Assembly: GCF_016464015.1 (NCBI RefSeq)
Contig: NZ_JACDXT010000001.1
Location: 1 to 64,000 of the forward strand
Length of the DNA: 64,000 nt
Reading direction: 5' to 3'
Source: Psychrobacter sp. bablab_jr014
Lineage (GTDB): Bacteria > Pseudomonadota > Gammaproteobacteria > Pseudomonadales > Moraxellaceae
Below the pieces are notes generated by a model. It saw only the letters and a list, made by a program, of their open reading frames with translations, did not search any database and had not been told where the DNA came from. The position numbers and the translations under genes were made by a program. Positions 35,476 through 44,449 of the stretch are shown piece after piece (position 1 is the stretch's first letter; every line of letters starts with the position of its first letter).

Positions 35476-36486
35476 TTAGTTGCTACCACGAAAAGTGATG
35501 GTAAAAGTAGGATATTTGGGGCTGCTGTTGTCAATGTCAAAGCGTCCGACTGCTTTAGCTGCTCTGACAGCCTCACGGCTATATATTGTATCTTTATCAG
35601 GTTCTACATTTATAACTCGACCACTCGGATCAACAGTAATAGTTAATATCACATCCTCGGGTCTACCTTCAGATGCCTTAAACTGTTTACGAATCGCAGC
35701 TAGTATTTGTGCATCGCTCGCGCCGCTACTGCCACCCGCACTGTTGCTATTTCCTGTGCGCGGGCTTGTGGTTTGACTGCCTGAATTGGGTACCGTTGAT
35801 GTACCATCGGCTAAATCAAAGTTTCTCTGTGAATTACCTGAGCTTGAACCATCGCTATTATTTCGCGCGGGTGCTTTTGGTCTTTCGATACGTGGTGGCG
35901 GATTGTCATAGCTGTCTTGGTATGCTTTGAGTCGGTGTTGTAGGTCGTCTTGATCACGCTGGCGCTGGTCATCCACTTCTTCAATACGCTGATTGGCTTG
36001 CGCGTCCATTTCCCGCGCCCATGCTTCGCTTTCACGCTCGTAGTCCTCCATCTCCTTGAGGATTTGCTCTTGCTGCTCTTCGCTCATAAGTAACGGGCGG
36101 TTGTTACTGGTATACACAGGCTCATTAGATTCGGTAAATACTGAACGGCGCTGCGGGCTGGTATTGACATTATCACTGCCATCACTGGGCGCTGCCATCG
36201 CGTCACTGCTATTGATTGCGTTATCGCTTTGGCTACTCGCCGCCGCTTGAGCAGCAGCACGATTGGCCAGCACTTGCCCTTGAATAGCAGCGAGCTGCTC
36301 GGGGGAGACCATGGTGGTTTCAAGGCTGCCAGTAGGCGTCAAATCATCGGCGTGATAGTTATAAATCAGCAGCCCCAAAATGACGCCATGCGCAAGCAGA
36401 CTCAGCAAGGTGGGCGCGGACAGACCGTCACCTTTTGGCTGAACAGGAACAAAAACGCTGGGAGCTGTATTCATGGGAGGTATCAT
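35476..36486 (-). CDS. tolA: Cell envelope protein TolA (TonB-like C-terminus)
   Basis: TolA spans the periplasm from the inner membrane to TolB/Pal. There is one N-terminal TM (LLSLLAHGVILGLLIYNY near residue 30). The long charged helical middle (residues 130-200, rich in Glu, Gln and Arg) is followed by a Ser/Asn/Gly-rich linker and a C-terminal domain (LAAIRKQFKASEGRPEDVIL onward) with a TonB/TolA-type fold. The helical part is shorter than in E. coli. Start codons compete: GTG 36489, ATG 36486 or ATG 36474; no SD decides. It follows tolR by about 20 bases. Confidence 0.88.
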   Translation of the reverse strand: MIPPMNTAPSVFVPVQPKGDGLSAPTLLSLLAHGVILGLLIYNYHADDLTPTGSLETTMVSPEQLAAIQGQVLANRAAAQAAASSQSDNAINSSDAMAAPSDGSDNVNTSPQRRSVFTESNEPVYTSNNRPLLMSEEQQEQILKEMEDYERESEAWAREMDAQANQRIEEVDDQRQRDQDDLQHRLKAYQDSYDNPPPRIERPKAPARNNSDGSSSGNSQRNFDLADGTSTVPNSGSQTTSPRTGNSNSAGGSSGASDAQILAAIRKQFKASEGRPEDVILTITVDPSGRVINVEPDKDTIYSREAVRAAKAVGRFDIDNSSPKYPTFTITFRGSN

Positions 36487-36505
36487 CACATTAATCGATA
36501 AAATG

Positions 36506-36961
36506 CTACTGATGCATGGGCAGTGGCTTGCCAGTCAAGAGACCGACCTTTTGCACGCCTGCTTGTTGTAATTTTGCCATAAGTGACATGATGGAACCGT
36601 ATTGATTGTTTTGATCGGCGTTAATCATCACCTGTACGGGCGGCTCACCCGCATTTTCATTTTGGGTTTGGATGTTAGAGAGGATATTAATCAGCTCAGC
36701 TTCCGTAATCGGCATATCGACATTGCTTTCATAGCTGATATACAGCTCGTTACTGTCCGTTAGCGAGACAATCACAGGCAGCTGCTGCTGGCTTAGCGTA
36801 TTGGTTTGCTCTTTGGGCAAATCCACATCCACGCCTGTCGTTAGCATTGGCGTGGTTACCATAAAAATCACCAACAACACGAGCATGACGTCGATATAGG
36901 GCACGACGTTCATCTGGGCGTTTAAAGCCGTTTTGCGGCGGGCAAAGGGACTCGGTTTCAT
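36506..36961 (-). CDS. tolR: Tol-Pal motor protein TolR (ExbD/TolR family)
   Basis: TolR is an inner-membrane protein that couples proton flow through TolQ to TolA. The N-terminal TM (VVPYIDVMLVLLVIFMVTTP) contains the Asp that takes part in proton flow (YIDVMLVLL). A periplasmic domain of about 110 residues follows. The length of 151 is normal. Its ATG overlaps the tolQ stop (ATGA), which indicates translational coupling. Confidence 0.95.
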   Translation of the reverse strand: MKPSPFARRKTALNAQMNVVPYIDVMLVLLVIFMVTTPMLTTGVDVDLPKEQTNTLSQQQLPVIVSLTDSNELYISYESNVDMPITEAELINILSNIQTQNENAGEPPVQVMINADQNNQYGSIMSLMAKLQQAGVQKVGLLTGKPLPMHQ

Positions 36962-37680
36962 AACCGTTGTCCTTGCATCGGCGTGGCGGCAGGCGTAGGC
37001 GTTGGGATGGTATCGGTTTGCGTCTCACGCTGGAGCATGCCTGTCATCTCGTCGCAAAATAGGGCGCGTGCGTCATAGAGGAGGGCGGACTTGGCGGTAA
37101 AGTGGTTGTATGCGAGTACCGCAGGAATGGCGGCGAATAAGCCCATTGCTGTAGCAATCAAGGCTTCGGCAATACCAGGCGCGACGGCGGCAAGTGACGC
37201 TTGCTCTGTTTGAGACAAGCCCAAAAAGGCATTCATAATGCCCCAAACCGTACCGAACAGACCGACGTATGGTGCGACCGAGCCAATACTGGCAAGTACT
37301 GCAATGCCTGATTCTAACAGCTGCTGCTGACGTCCAAGCCCCACGCGCAATTTGCGCTCTACGCCATCGATGATGTCGTCTTTGGGCTGGCGTTTTTTAT
37401 GCATACGCAGGTATTCAGAAAAACCAACGTAAAAAATTTGCTCAAGCCCCTGACGGTCAGGCGAGCCTTGAATGCCTTGATACAGCTTTGCCAAGTCTTC
37501 GCCTGACCAAAACCATGTCTCAAATTGCGCGTCATAGCGCTTGGCTGTGCCCAAACGGCTGCTCAATTGAAAAATCAGTACCCAGCTTAATAATGAGGCG
37601 AATAACAGCAGCCCCATAACCATCTGCACGAGCAAGCTGGCTTGCATAATAAGGTCAATGATATTTAACGATTCAGGCAT
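36958..37680 (-). CDS. tolQ: Tol-Pal motor protein TolQ (MotA/TolQ/ExbB family)
   Basis: TolQ forms the pentameric proton channel of the Tol motor. Three TM segments are seen, at about residues 15-35, 130-155 and 175-195. The family motif GSVAPYVGLFGTVWGIMNAF and the pore-lining GIAEALIATAMGLFAAIPAV are present. The length of 240 is normal. It begins the minus-strand tolQRAB unit. ybgC, often upstream, is absent; a 505-base non-coding region precedes it. Confidence 0.95.
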   Translation of the reverse strand: MPESLNIIDLIMQASLLVQMVMGLLLFASLLSWVLIFQLSSRLGTAKRYDAQFETWFWSGEDLAKLYQGIQGSPDRQGLEQIFYVGFSEYLRMHKKRQPKDDIIDGVERKLRVGLGRQQQLLESGIAVLASIGSVAPYVGLFGTVWGIMNAFLGLSQTEQASLAAVAPGIAEALIATAMGLFAAIPAVLAYNHFTAKSALLYDARALFCDEMTGMLQRETQTDTIPTPTPAATPMQGQRL

Positions 37681-38186
37681 GTCATAGACTCACGAATAAT
37701 AAGGTCAATACAGGTACACAAGAGTACCACTCGCAAAATAGCGCTTTATGACTACTAACTATATATCCGTATCACATACCAAAAGACACGGCTATATGTA
37801 GAGCATAAACACGCAGCGCTTAATCATAAAAGACAGCAACAAAGTAAATCAAAAATAGCTCGTCAACATCGCCAAGTACTCATGCTTTTATAAGTGCTTA
37901 ATAAGCCATGTCAGACAGCATAGCCAATAGAGCGCGATAATAGCAAAAACCGTAAAGATAATATATCTATAAAGTACGATTTCATATCGCGCTATGATAC
38001 CGATTTATACGCATCAGACATCGATAGCGATTGAATTCATGAAGCCGCTTCTCTAAAATGTTACGTTTTGTTAAATCTGCCTACAGATGCGATGTATTGA
38101 TGGCTTAGGATGTATCTCTATCAATAGCATACTCTTTGGCATAAACCAATTTATCTCGACGGATAAACGAGCTGGGCGCGACATTT
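37681..38186. other. Divergent intergenic region tolQ / purine permease
   Basis: About 505 AT-rich bases without a gene. I looked for a purine riboswitch before the permease and saw no such pattern. No terminator is evident, so it probably holds two divergent promoters. Confidence 0.4.
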
Positions 38187-39482
38187 ATGAACGCAATTGA
38201 ACGTTATTTTGGCATCAATGGTCAAAACACCACGATAAAGACTGAAATTATCGCAGGTATTACCACTTTTTTGACGATGGCCTACATCATTTTCGTAAAC
38301 CCCAATGTGCTTTCAGAAGCAGGCATGGATAAAGGCGCGGTATTCGTCGCCACGTGTCTTGCCGCTGCTGTGGGCTGTTTTATTATGGGTCTGTATGCCA
38401 GATTGCCCGTAGCCTTGGCACCTGGCATGGGCTTGAATGCCTTTTTTACCTATGGTGTCGTGCTTGGTATGGGCTACAGCTGGCAAACGGCACTGGGCGC
38501 AGTCTTCTTATCAGGCTGTTTGTTTATTATTTTAAGCCTATTTAAAATCCGTGAGTGGGTGATTAATGCCATTCCCATGTGTCTAAAACAAGGCATCGTG
38601 GCAGGTATTGGCGCGTTCTTGGGTTTTATTGCGCTACAAAGCTCAGGCATCATTGTCGCGCAGCAGGCAACCTTGGTCACGCTTGGGGATATGAGCAGCT
38701 TTGCACCCATGATGGCGGCATTGGGCTTCTTTATTATTATTGGCTTGGTGTATAAGCAAGTCTCAGGTGCAGTGACGATTGGTATCTTAGCCATCACCGT
38801 GATTAGCTTACTGGCAGGGCAGACAGAGTACAGTGGCATCATCAGTGCGCCGCCTTCAGTAGCACCGACATTCATGCAGCTCGACATTCGCGGTGCGTTT
38901 GATATTGGCATGATTAGCGTTATTTTTGCGTTCTTGTTTGTTGATTTGTTCGATACCACAGGCAGCCTTGTGGGTATCGCGAGCAAAGCGGGGTTACTTG
39001 ATAAAGACGGCAACATTCCAAATATGGACAAAGCGCTACTTGCCGACTCTACCGCAACGGTGACAGGCGCTGTGCTTGGTACATCCTCGACCACCAGCTA
39101 TATTGAAAGTGCCTCAGGCGTGGCGTCAGGTGGACGTACAGGTCTGATGGCGGTCACGGTCGGCATGATGTTCTTACTCAGTATCTTTTTTGCGCCGCTG
39201 GCAGGCATGATTCCTGCGTACGCTACCGCAGGTGCGATATTTTATGTGTCGGTGTTGATGCTATTTACTCTAAAAGACATCAACTGGGAAGATTTGACTG
39301 AGGCCGCGCCCGTTGCTGTGGTACTCATGCTGACCCCGCTGACATACTCTATCGCTGATGGTATTGCGCTCGGTTTTATTACCTTTACCGCCGTTAAATT
39401 TATGACAGGCAAATTTTCAGAAATTACCATTCCAGTATGGATATTGACCGCAATTTTGTTGATAAAAATCGTTTTGTTATAG
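38187..39482 (+). CDS. NCS2-family purine permease (AzgA/GhxP-like)
   Basis: This is an inner-membrane proton symporter for purine bases such as adenine, guanine or hypoxanthine. The N-terminus ERYFGINGQNTTIKTEIIAG and the motifs LAPGMGLNAFFTYGVV and GTSSTTSYIESASGVASGGR identify the AzgA branch of the nucleobase transporters rather than the UraA branch. About 12-14 hydrophobic segments occur in 431 residues. The substrate within the purines cannot be read. It stands alone, transcribed divergently from tolQ. Confidence 0.93.
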   Translation: MNAIERYFGINGQNTTIKTEIIAGITTFLTMAYIIFVNPNVLSEAGMDKGAVFVATCLAAAVGCFIMGLYARLPVALAPGMGLNAFFTYGVVLGMGYSWQTALGAVFLSGCLFIILSLFKIREWVINAIPMCLKQGIVAGIGAFLGFIALQSSGIIVAQQATLVTLGDMSSFAPMMAALGFFIIIGLVYKQVSGAVTIGILAITVISLLAGQTEYSGIISAPPSVAPTFMQLDIRGAFDIGMISVIFAFLFVDLFDTTGSLVGIASKAGLLDKDGNIPNMDKALLADSTATVTGAVLGTSSTTSYIESASGVASGGRTGLMAVTVGMMFLLSIFFAPLAGMIPAYATAGAIFYVSVLMLFTLKDINWEDLTEAAPVAVVLMLTPLTYSIADGIALGFITFTAVKFMTGKFSEITIPVWILTAILLIKIVLL

Positions 39483-40212
39483 ATTTATGCGTTTTTTTAT
39501 AAAAAAAGTTGTCTAAAAGGTGGCATTCTTTGTTATTTTTGTGTATTTTACAGCTCTGAACGCAGCGGCGACTTTGTTAAGTCCTCGCTGTGGGTCATAA
39601 CGCTGCACAGCGCTGGTATATCTTGCCTTAAGATGGTTTATAGAGGAAGAAAAATACTGTGGTTTGACGTCTGTGCAGCTAGGTGGTATAAGATTAAAGG
39701 AGAGTTTTACTTAAGCCTATAATTCATTTAGGTTTTAAAAAAAAGTTTGTGCTAGTATAGCCAAGTTAAGCGCATCACCTCAATCAACGCCGTAGAGGTT
39801 TTTCTTATAGTGAATTAAGCTTGTCACGGAGGACACTCCAAGCACTGATGCTCATCAGACTGCTGTCTCTCCCCCTCCTTTCACTACGAACGAGAAGAAG
39901 GCACTAATGCCGCTTAACTGTTCATTGTTGCCTTCGTATTGTTAGCGTAGTACGTCTAACGTTCGACGACATACTTAACTGTTTTCAGTGTATGCTGGAT
40001 TTACTCGTTTTGTGATGGCGTTGTTAGACCTTATGTTAGTCGATACAATCGTTTGTTTTCTAAATTTAGGTTGGTCCAGTTTGACGCTTCATTGTTACTA
40101 ATGATTCGGTCACCTGCCTGCTATTCCAAAAAATTAGTCCAAGTGGTTGTAACAAATAAGGTCGTCTCGCCTCATCTATTATGTTTTTCTAAACGATAGT
40201 TGTGGAGTTGGT
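39483..40212 (+). other. Long non-coding leader region of putA
   Basis: About 730 bases with no gene. Several stem-loops cluster at 39776-39965. Immediately after the permease the sequence is T-rich without a clear hairpin terminator. The region before putA has GGAG placed for the putA ATG. The promoter is not certain. Confidence 0.5.
39776..39965 (+). ncRNA. Candidate structured RNA in the putA leader
   Basis: By eye the stretch folds into successive hairpins. ACCTC/GAGGT is followed by T residues near 39777-39802. An outer stem TAGTGAA (about 39808) pairs with TTCACTA (about 39880) and encloses GGAG-GACA-CTCC and an AGCA..TGATG-CT-CATCA..TGCT hairpin. GGCA-CTAA-TGCC follows, then GTTAG..CTAAC near 39940. 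No known riboswitch family fits. Whether it is a leader or an independent sRNA is not known. Confidence 0.35.
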
Positions 40213-43200
40213 ATGAACCCAATAGACAAATTTACACCAAAAGAGCCCATTTTATTTTCACCGACAGAGCTGCTAAACCCACAGCATCTCGAACAATCGT
40301 CGGCGGCGTTGTATTCTTATATTTCACCTTTGTACTGTGCCCCAGAAGAGCGCTGGCTCGGCGAGCTATTGCCTTTAGCAAAGCCAACCGATCAAGAGCG
40401 TCAAGGCGCTGCTGAACAGACTCGCAAGTTGGTTGAGCATGTACGTAACAACAATAAAGCGGTCAAGATGGTTGACTCACTACTGCTTGAGTACAGCCTA
40501 GATACCCAAGAAGGTATCTTGCTCATGAGCTTGGCAGAAGCCTTGATCCGTGTGCCTGACAACTATACTGCTGATGCGCTCATCCGCGACAAAATGAGTG
40601 TGGCAGACTGGAAAAAACATTTAAAAGACGACAATGGTTTGATTGTCAATGCCTCTACATGGGGTCTGATGATGACAGGCCGTGTGGTCAGCATCGACCA
40701 CAAAACCACCGCTTCAGGTTTCTTGGATCGTATGACCAAGAAAATGGGCGAGCCAATGATTCGTAGCGCCATGCAAAAGGCCATGCGTATCATGGGTCAC
40801 CAGTTCGTACTTGGTGAGACCATCGAGAGCGCGAACCGCAACAGCCAGCCTTACCGTAATAAAGGCTACACGTACTCATTCGATATGCTGGGCGAAGCGG
40901 CAATCACGAACAAAGATGCTGAAAAGTATTTCAACTCGTACTTGCACGCGATTAAAGCGACAGCAAATGTCAAAGTAAAAGAGGGCATGCCAAAGCCATC
41001 AGTATCTATTAAGCTGTCTGCATTGCATCCACGTTATGAAGCGACGCAAGAAGCACAAGTACTTGGCTTGCTACGTCAGCGCTGTTTGCTACTTATCGAA
41101 GCAGCTCGTGAAGTCGGTGTGGATATCAGCATTGATGCTGAAGAAGCAGACCGTCTAGAGATTTCGCTAAAACTGTTCGAATCACTCTACCGTGACCCAT
41201 TAACCAAAGGTTGGGATGGTCTGGGTCTGGTTGTTCAGGGCTACTCAAAACGCGCTATCGCGGTATTTGCATGGCTGGCTCGTTTGGCTAAAGAAGAAGG
41301 CGACCGTATCCCTGTACGTCTGGTTAAAGGGGCTTACTGGGACTATGAAATCAAGCTTGCGCAGCAAAAAGGCTTGGTTGGCTATCCTGTTTGGACACGT
41401 AAGGAAGGTACGGACACGGCGTATCTGGCGTGTGCACGCTTCTTGTTATCTGACCACTTACGCGGCTTGATTTGGCCACAGTTTGCAACACATAACGCGC
41501 ACACCTTGGCATCTGTGATGACCATGAGTACGCACAAAGAGTTTGAGTTCCAGCGTCTACACGGTATGGGCGATGCGCTATACGATCATATCTTGCAAGC
41601 GTATAACATCCCTGTACGTATCTACGCACCCGTTGGCGCGCACAAAGACTTGCTACCCTACTTGGTACGTCGTCTGCTAGAAAACGGTGCCAACAGCTCA
41701 TTCGTTCACCAGCTATTAGACAAGTCGTACCCAATCGACAAGCTAACCGTGCATCCGTACGACAAGCTGACTGCGAATGCGACCTTGCGCAACCAAAGCA
41801 TCGTGATGCCGCTCGACATCTATGGCGATCGCCGTGCTGGTTTTGGCCCGAACATCTTTGTTGAGTCACAATGGCATCCGTTTAAAGACGCTATCCACAG
41901 CCATGTAGACAAGCAGTGGCACGCAAAACCCATCATCAATGGCGACAGTCTTGAGATTGCTGATCTGCCTGTACATGCTGTTCGCGCACCATGGAATCGT
42001 GATGTCCAAGCAGGCACTGTGACCTTTGCTAATGCCGATGTTGCCAAACAAGCGGTACAAGCAGCCATCGACGGTCAAGCAGAGTGGCAAGCGTTCCCAG
42101 CGAGCAAGCGTGCAGACATCCTACGCAAAATCGCTGATTTACTAGAAGACAACTACGCTGAATTCATGGCACTGTGCCAAGTGGAAGCGGGCAAAACCAC
42201 GCAAGACAGTATCGATGAAGTACGTGAAGCCGTTGACTTCTGCCGCTTTTATGCCAATGAAGCGGAGCGTTTAGAAGACAAGGCATACAGCTTTACCGAT
42301 CTAAATGGCAACCAAATGCGCCAAGTTTACCGCGCACGTGGTACGTTTGTCTGTATCAGCCCATGGAATTTCCCATTGGCAATTTATACCGGTCAGATTG
42401 TTGCAGCATTAGCTGCGGGTAACACCGTAGTGGCCAAACCTGCTGAACAAACCAGCTTGATTGCACACTTTGCCGCGCAGCTGATGTACCAAGCAGGCGT
42501 TCCTGCTGGCGCACTACAGTTCGTAACAGGCGCAGGTGAAGTCGGTGCGGCATTGACCACAGCGGACAACCTAGCAGGCGTTATTTTCACAGGTTCAACG
42601 CAAACAGCGCAGCGCATTAACGAAAGCCTAAACAGTAAAGACTATGCAGGTCGTGAATTGCCAATCTTGATCGCAGAAACTGGCGGTCAGAATGCAATGA
42701 TTGCGGACTCAACCGCATTGCCAGAGCAGGTCGTACGTGATGCAGTCATGTCTGCCTTTGGTTCAGCTGGTCAGCGCTGTTCAGCCTGTCGTATCTTGTG
42801 TGTGCAAGAAGAAGTCGCTGATGAGATGATCGAGCTGTTAAAAGGTCACATGTCTGAGCTTATCGTTGGTAATCCACTAGAGATTTCAACCGATGTGGGT
42901 CCTGTGATTGATGAAGACGCACAAAGTGGCTTGAATGCGCATATCGAGCGTATGCGTGACGAGTCAACGACGACCATCATTAGCCAAACGCCAGTGAGCG
43001 GCAGCTCAAATGTAGGTCAAGACACCACGTTTGTATTGCCAACTGCGATTGAAGTACAAAACATCGATGTGATTGGTGGTGAGCACTTCGGCCCAATCTT
43101 ACACGTCTTACGCTACCAAGCACGCGATTTGGATCAATTGATTGATTCTATCAATGCGACAGGCTTTGGTTTGACACTAGGTATCCATAGCCGTATTGAG

Positions 43201-43407
43201 CATTTAGCAGAGCGTATCGAAAGCCGTGTACGTGTTGGTAACACTTACGTGAACCGTAACCAGATTGGTGCGATTGTTAACGTACAGCCATTTGGTGGTT
43301 GTGGTCTGTCTGGTACAGGTCCAAAAGCAGGTGGCCCTCACTACGTAGCGCGCCTAATGACGCTAAAAAATGAGTCTGAAACCAATACTGCAACCAGCGC
43401 CGCATAA
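40213..43407 (+). CDS. putA: Proline dehydrogenase / glutamate-semialdehyde dehydrogenase PutA, lacking DNA-binding and C-terminal domains
   Basis: PutA oxidises proline to glutamate in two linked steps: FAD-dependent proline dehydrogenase feeding the quinone pool, then NAD-dependent oxidation of the semialdehyde. The N-terminal arm spans residues 1-255. The PRODH barrel includes LVKGAYWDYEIKLAQQKG and ARFLLSDHLRGLIWPQFATH. The aldehyde dehydrogenase domain has ISPWNFPLAIYTGQ, Glu in AETGGQNAM and catalytic Cys in SAGQRCSACR near residue 856. There is no ribbon-helix-helix at the N-terminus, so it should not repress its own operon. The protein ends soon after SGTGPKAGGPHYVARL, where long PutAs continue; that part appears in the next gene. 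Confidence 0.95.
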   Translation: MNPIDKFTPKEPILFSPTELLNPQHLEQSSAALYSYISPLYCAPEERWLGELLPLAKPTDQERQGAAEQTRKLVEHVRNNNKAVKMVDSLLLEYSLDTQEGILLMSLAEALIRVPDNYTADALIRDKMSVADWKKHLKDDNGLIVNASTWGLMMTGRVVSIDHKTTASGFLDRMTKKMGEPMIRSAMQKAMRIMGHQFVLGETIESANRNSQPYRNKGYTYSFDMLGEAAITNKDAEKYFNSYLHAIKATANVKVKEGMPKPSVSIKLSALHPRYEATQEAQVLGLLRQRCLLLIEAAREVGVDISIDAEEADRLEISLKLFESLYRDPLTKGWDGLGLVVQGYSKRAIAVFAWLARLAKEEGDRIPVRLVKGAYWDYEIKLAQQKGLVGYPVWTRKEGTDTAYLACARFLLSDHLRGLIWPQFATHNAHTLASVMTMSTHKEFEFQRLHGMGDALYDHILQAYNIPVRIYAPVGAHKDLLPYLVRRLLENGANSSFVHQLLDKSYPIDKLTVHPYDKLTANATLRNQSIVMPLDIYGDRRAGFGPNIFVESQWHPFKDAIHSHVDKQWHAKPIINGDSLEIADLPVHAVRAPWNRDVQAGTVTFANADVAKQAVQAAIDGQAEWQAFPASKRADILRKIADLLEDNYAEFMALCQVEAGKTTQDSIDEVREAVDFCRFYANEAERLEDKAYSFTDLNGNQMRQVYRARGTFVCISPWNFPLAIYTGQIVAALAAGNTVVAKPAEQTSLIAHFAAQLMYQAGVPAGALQFVTGAGEVGAALTTADNLAGVIFTGSTQTAQRINESLNSKDYAGRELPILIAETGGQNAMIADSTALPEQVVRDAVMSAFGSAGQRCSACRILCVQEEVADEMIELLKGHMSELIVGNPLEISTDVGPVIDEDAQSGLNAHIERMRDESTTTIISQTPVSGSSNVGQDTTFVLPTAIEVQNIDVIGGEHFGPILHVLRYQARDLDQLIDSINATGFGLTLGIHSRIEHLAERIESRVRVGNTYVNRNQIGAIVNVQPFGGCGLSGTGPKAGGPHYVARLMTLKNESETNTATSAA

Positions 43408-43418
43408 GGAGTAACGAC

Positions 43419-44111
43419 ATGGCTAAAGAATTTAAGAAAAATCATGCGCAAGTTTGTGAAGCGTGGCGTTTACTAAGTGCAGCTGAGCGCGCCCGTTATA
43501 TCGAAGCGGCGATTCCAAAGCTGGCTTTGATTACTGGTAATGCCAATAAAGCACGTCGATTGTTTGAGCATCTGCTGAGCCACACCGCTGAGCTGGACGA
43601 AGTCACGCATCTTATCGGCGCAACAGGGGAGTCGAACGACTTGTACCTGACTGCCCGTGGTAAAACCATGGTCATGGGCGGTGAGTCTACCAAAGCAATG
43701 GCAGTCATCGGTCAGCTGGTCGCAGCGCTACTGACAGGTAATGAGGTGATTTTGCATTGCCCAAGCCAAGAAGAAATGTGTGAAGAAGCAGCGCGTGCCT
43801 TGTACGATGCGGGCATCAACGAAGATGTCTTGAGTGTCGCAAACGACTCTCAAACCATCACGTTGTTGCACATTGACCGTTTGGCACAGGTTGCCGTTTC
43901 TGGCAGCCCAAGCGAAGTACAAAGCGTGAGTCAAGAGCTTGCCAAGACTGGTGGCATCTTGACTCAGACCATCGGCGTTACAGATATGGCAGGTTTGTCT
44001 GAAATGTTGACACCTGACTATATCCACCGCTTTGTGACCGAGCGCGTTAAGACCATCAACACTACCGCTATCGGTGGTAATGCAAGCCTACTAGAGCTTG
44101 GCGCGTCTTAA
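43419..44111 (+). CDS. Separate gene for the C-terminal ALDH-like domain of long PutA
   Basis: The 230-residue protein resembles the end of long PutA proteins such as E. coli PutA. GESNDLYLTARGKTMVMG aligns with the GERN..LLPR region there. The last residues, VKTINTTAIGGNASLLELG, match the conserved C-terminal motif (VNTAAAGGNASLMTIG in E. coli, from memory). In long PutAs this domain packs on the dehydrogenase and closes the substrate tunnel. It has no catalytic Cys and cannot be a full aldehyde dehydrogenase. It starts 11 bases after putA with its own AAGGAG SD, so it is a true separate gene rather than a simple frameshift. Confidence 0.85.
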   Translation: MAKEFKKNHAQVCEAWRLLSAAERARYIEAAIPKLALITGNANKARRLFEHLLSHTAELDEVTHLIGATGESNDLYLTARGKTMVMGGESTKAMAVIGQLVAALLTGNEVILHCPSQEEMCEEAARALYDAGINEDVLSVANDSQTITLLHIDRLAQVAVSGSPSEVQSVSQELAKTGGILTQTIGVTDMAGLSEMLTPDYIHRFVTERVKTINTTAIGGNASLLELGAS

Positions 44112-44176
44112 TCGTTTGGACAAAATCACAGCTTGATAGCTAAGCTTTAAGCCGTGGTGAACAGCATTACCAAGAG

Positions 44177-44241
44177 CGACCAGTATCTATTGATAATGAT
44201 TCTATATAGAGTTGTTTATCAATTGGGACTGGTCGTTTTTT
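44177..44241 (+). terminator. Long hairpin terminator of the putA operon
   Basis: CGACCAGT and ATTGATAA arms pair with TTATCAAT and ACTGGTCG around an AT-rich loop, followed by six T. The remaining sequence to hrpA (44242-44449) shows no gene. Confidence 0.88.
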
Positions 44242-44449
44242 ATGGTACTGACTAAGAAAAAACACAAAGCGGTTATCTGTTAGCGCTGCCTTTACTAATT
44301 AGTGTGCGCTTGAATGATAGCTGCACAAGCCCCATAATTTTAACATTGAATGAAATAAATAGCCTAAGCAAGATAGTAGTTTTTAACACCAAACCCATTT
44401 TGACTCATTTTTTAAGTAACAACAGACAACGACAGACAGTGAGTAATCA

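Noticed and set aside
37681-38186. Purine riboswitch before the permease
   Set aside because: I looked for the conserved purine aptamer core (TATA..., paired loops, C74 region) and did not find it.
39240-40200. Small coding genes in the long gap before putA
   Set aside because: No frame longer than a few tens of codons with an SD was found; hairpins fit better with RNA than protein.
43382-43420. Frameshift or sequencing error as cause of the split putA
   Set aside because: The first gene ends with a variable tail after the conserved GPKAGGPHY region and the second has its own AAGGAG and ATG at normal spacing, so two designed genes are more likely than one broken gene.
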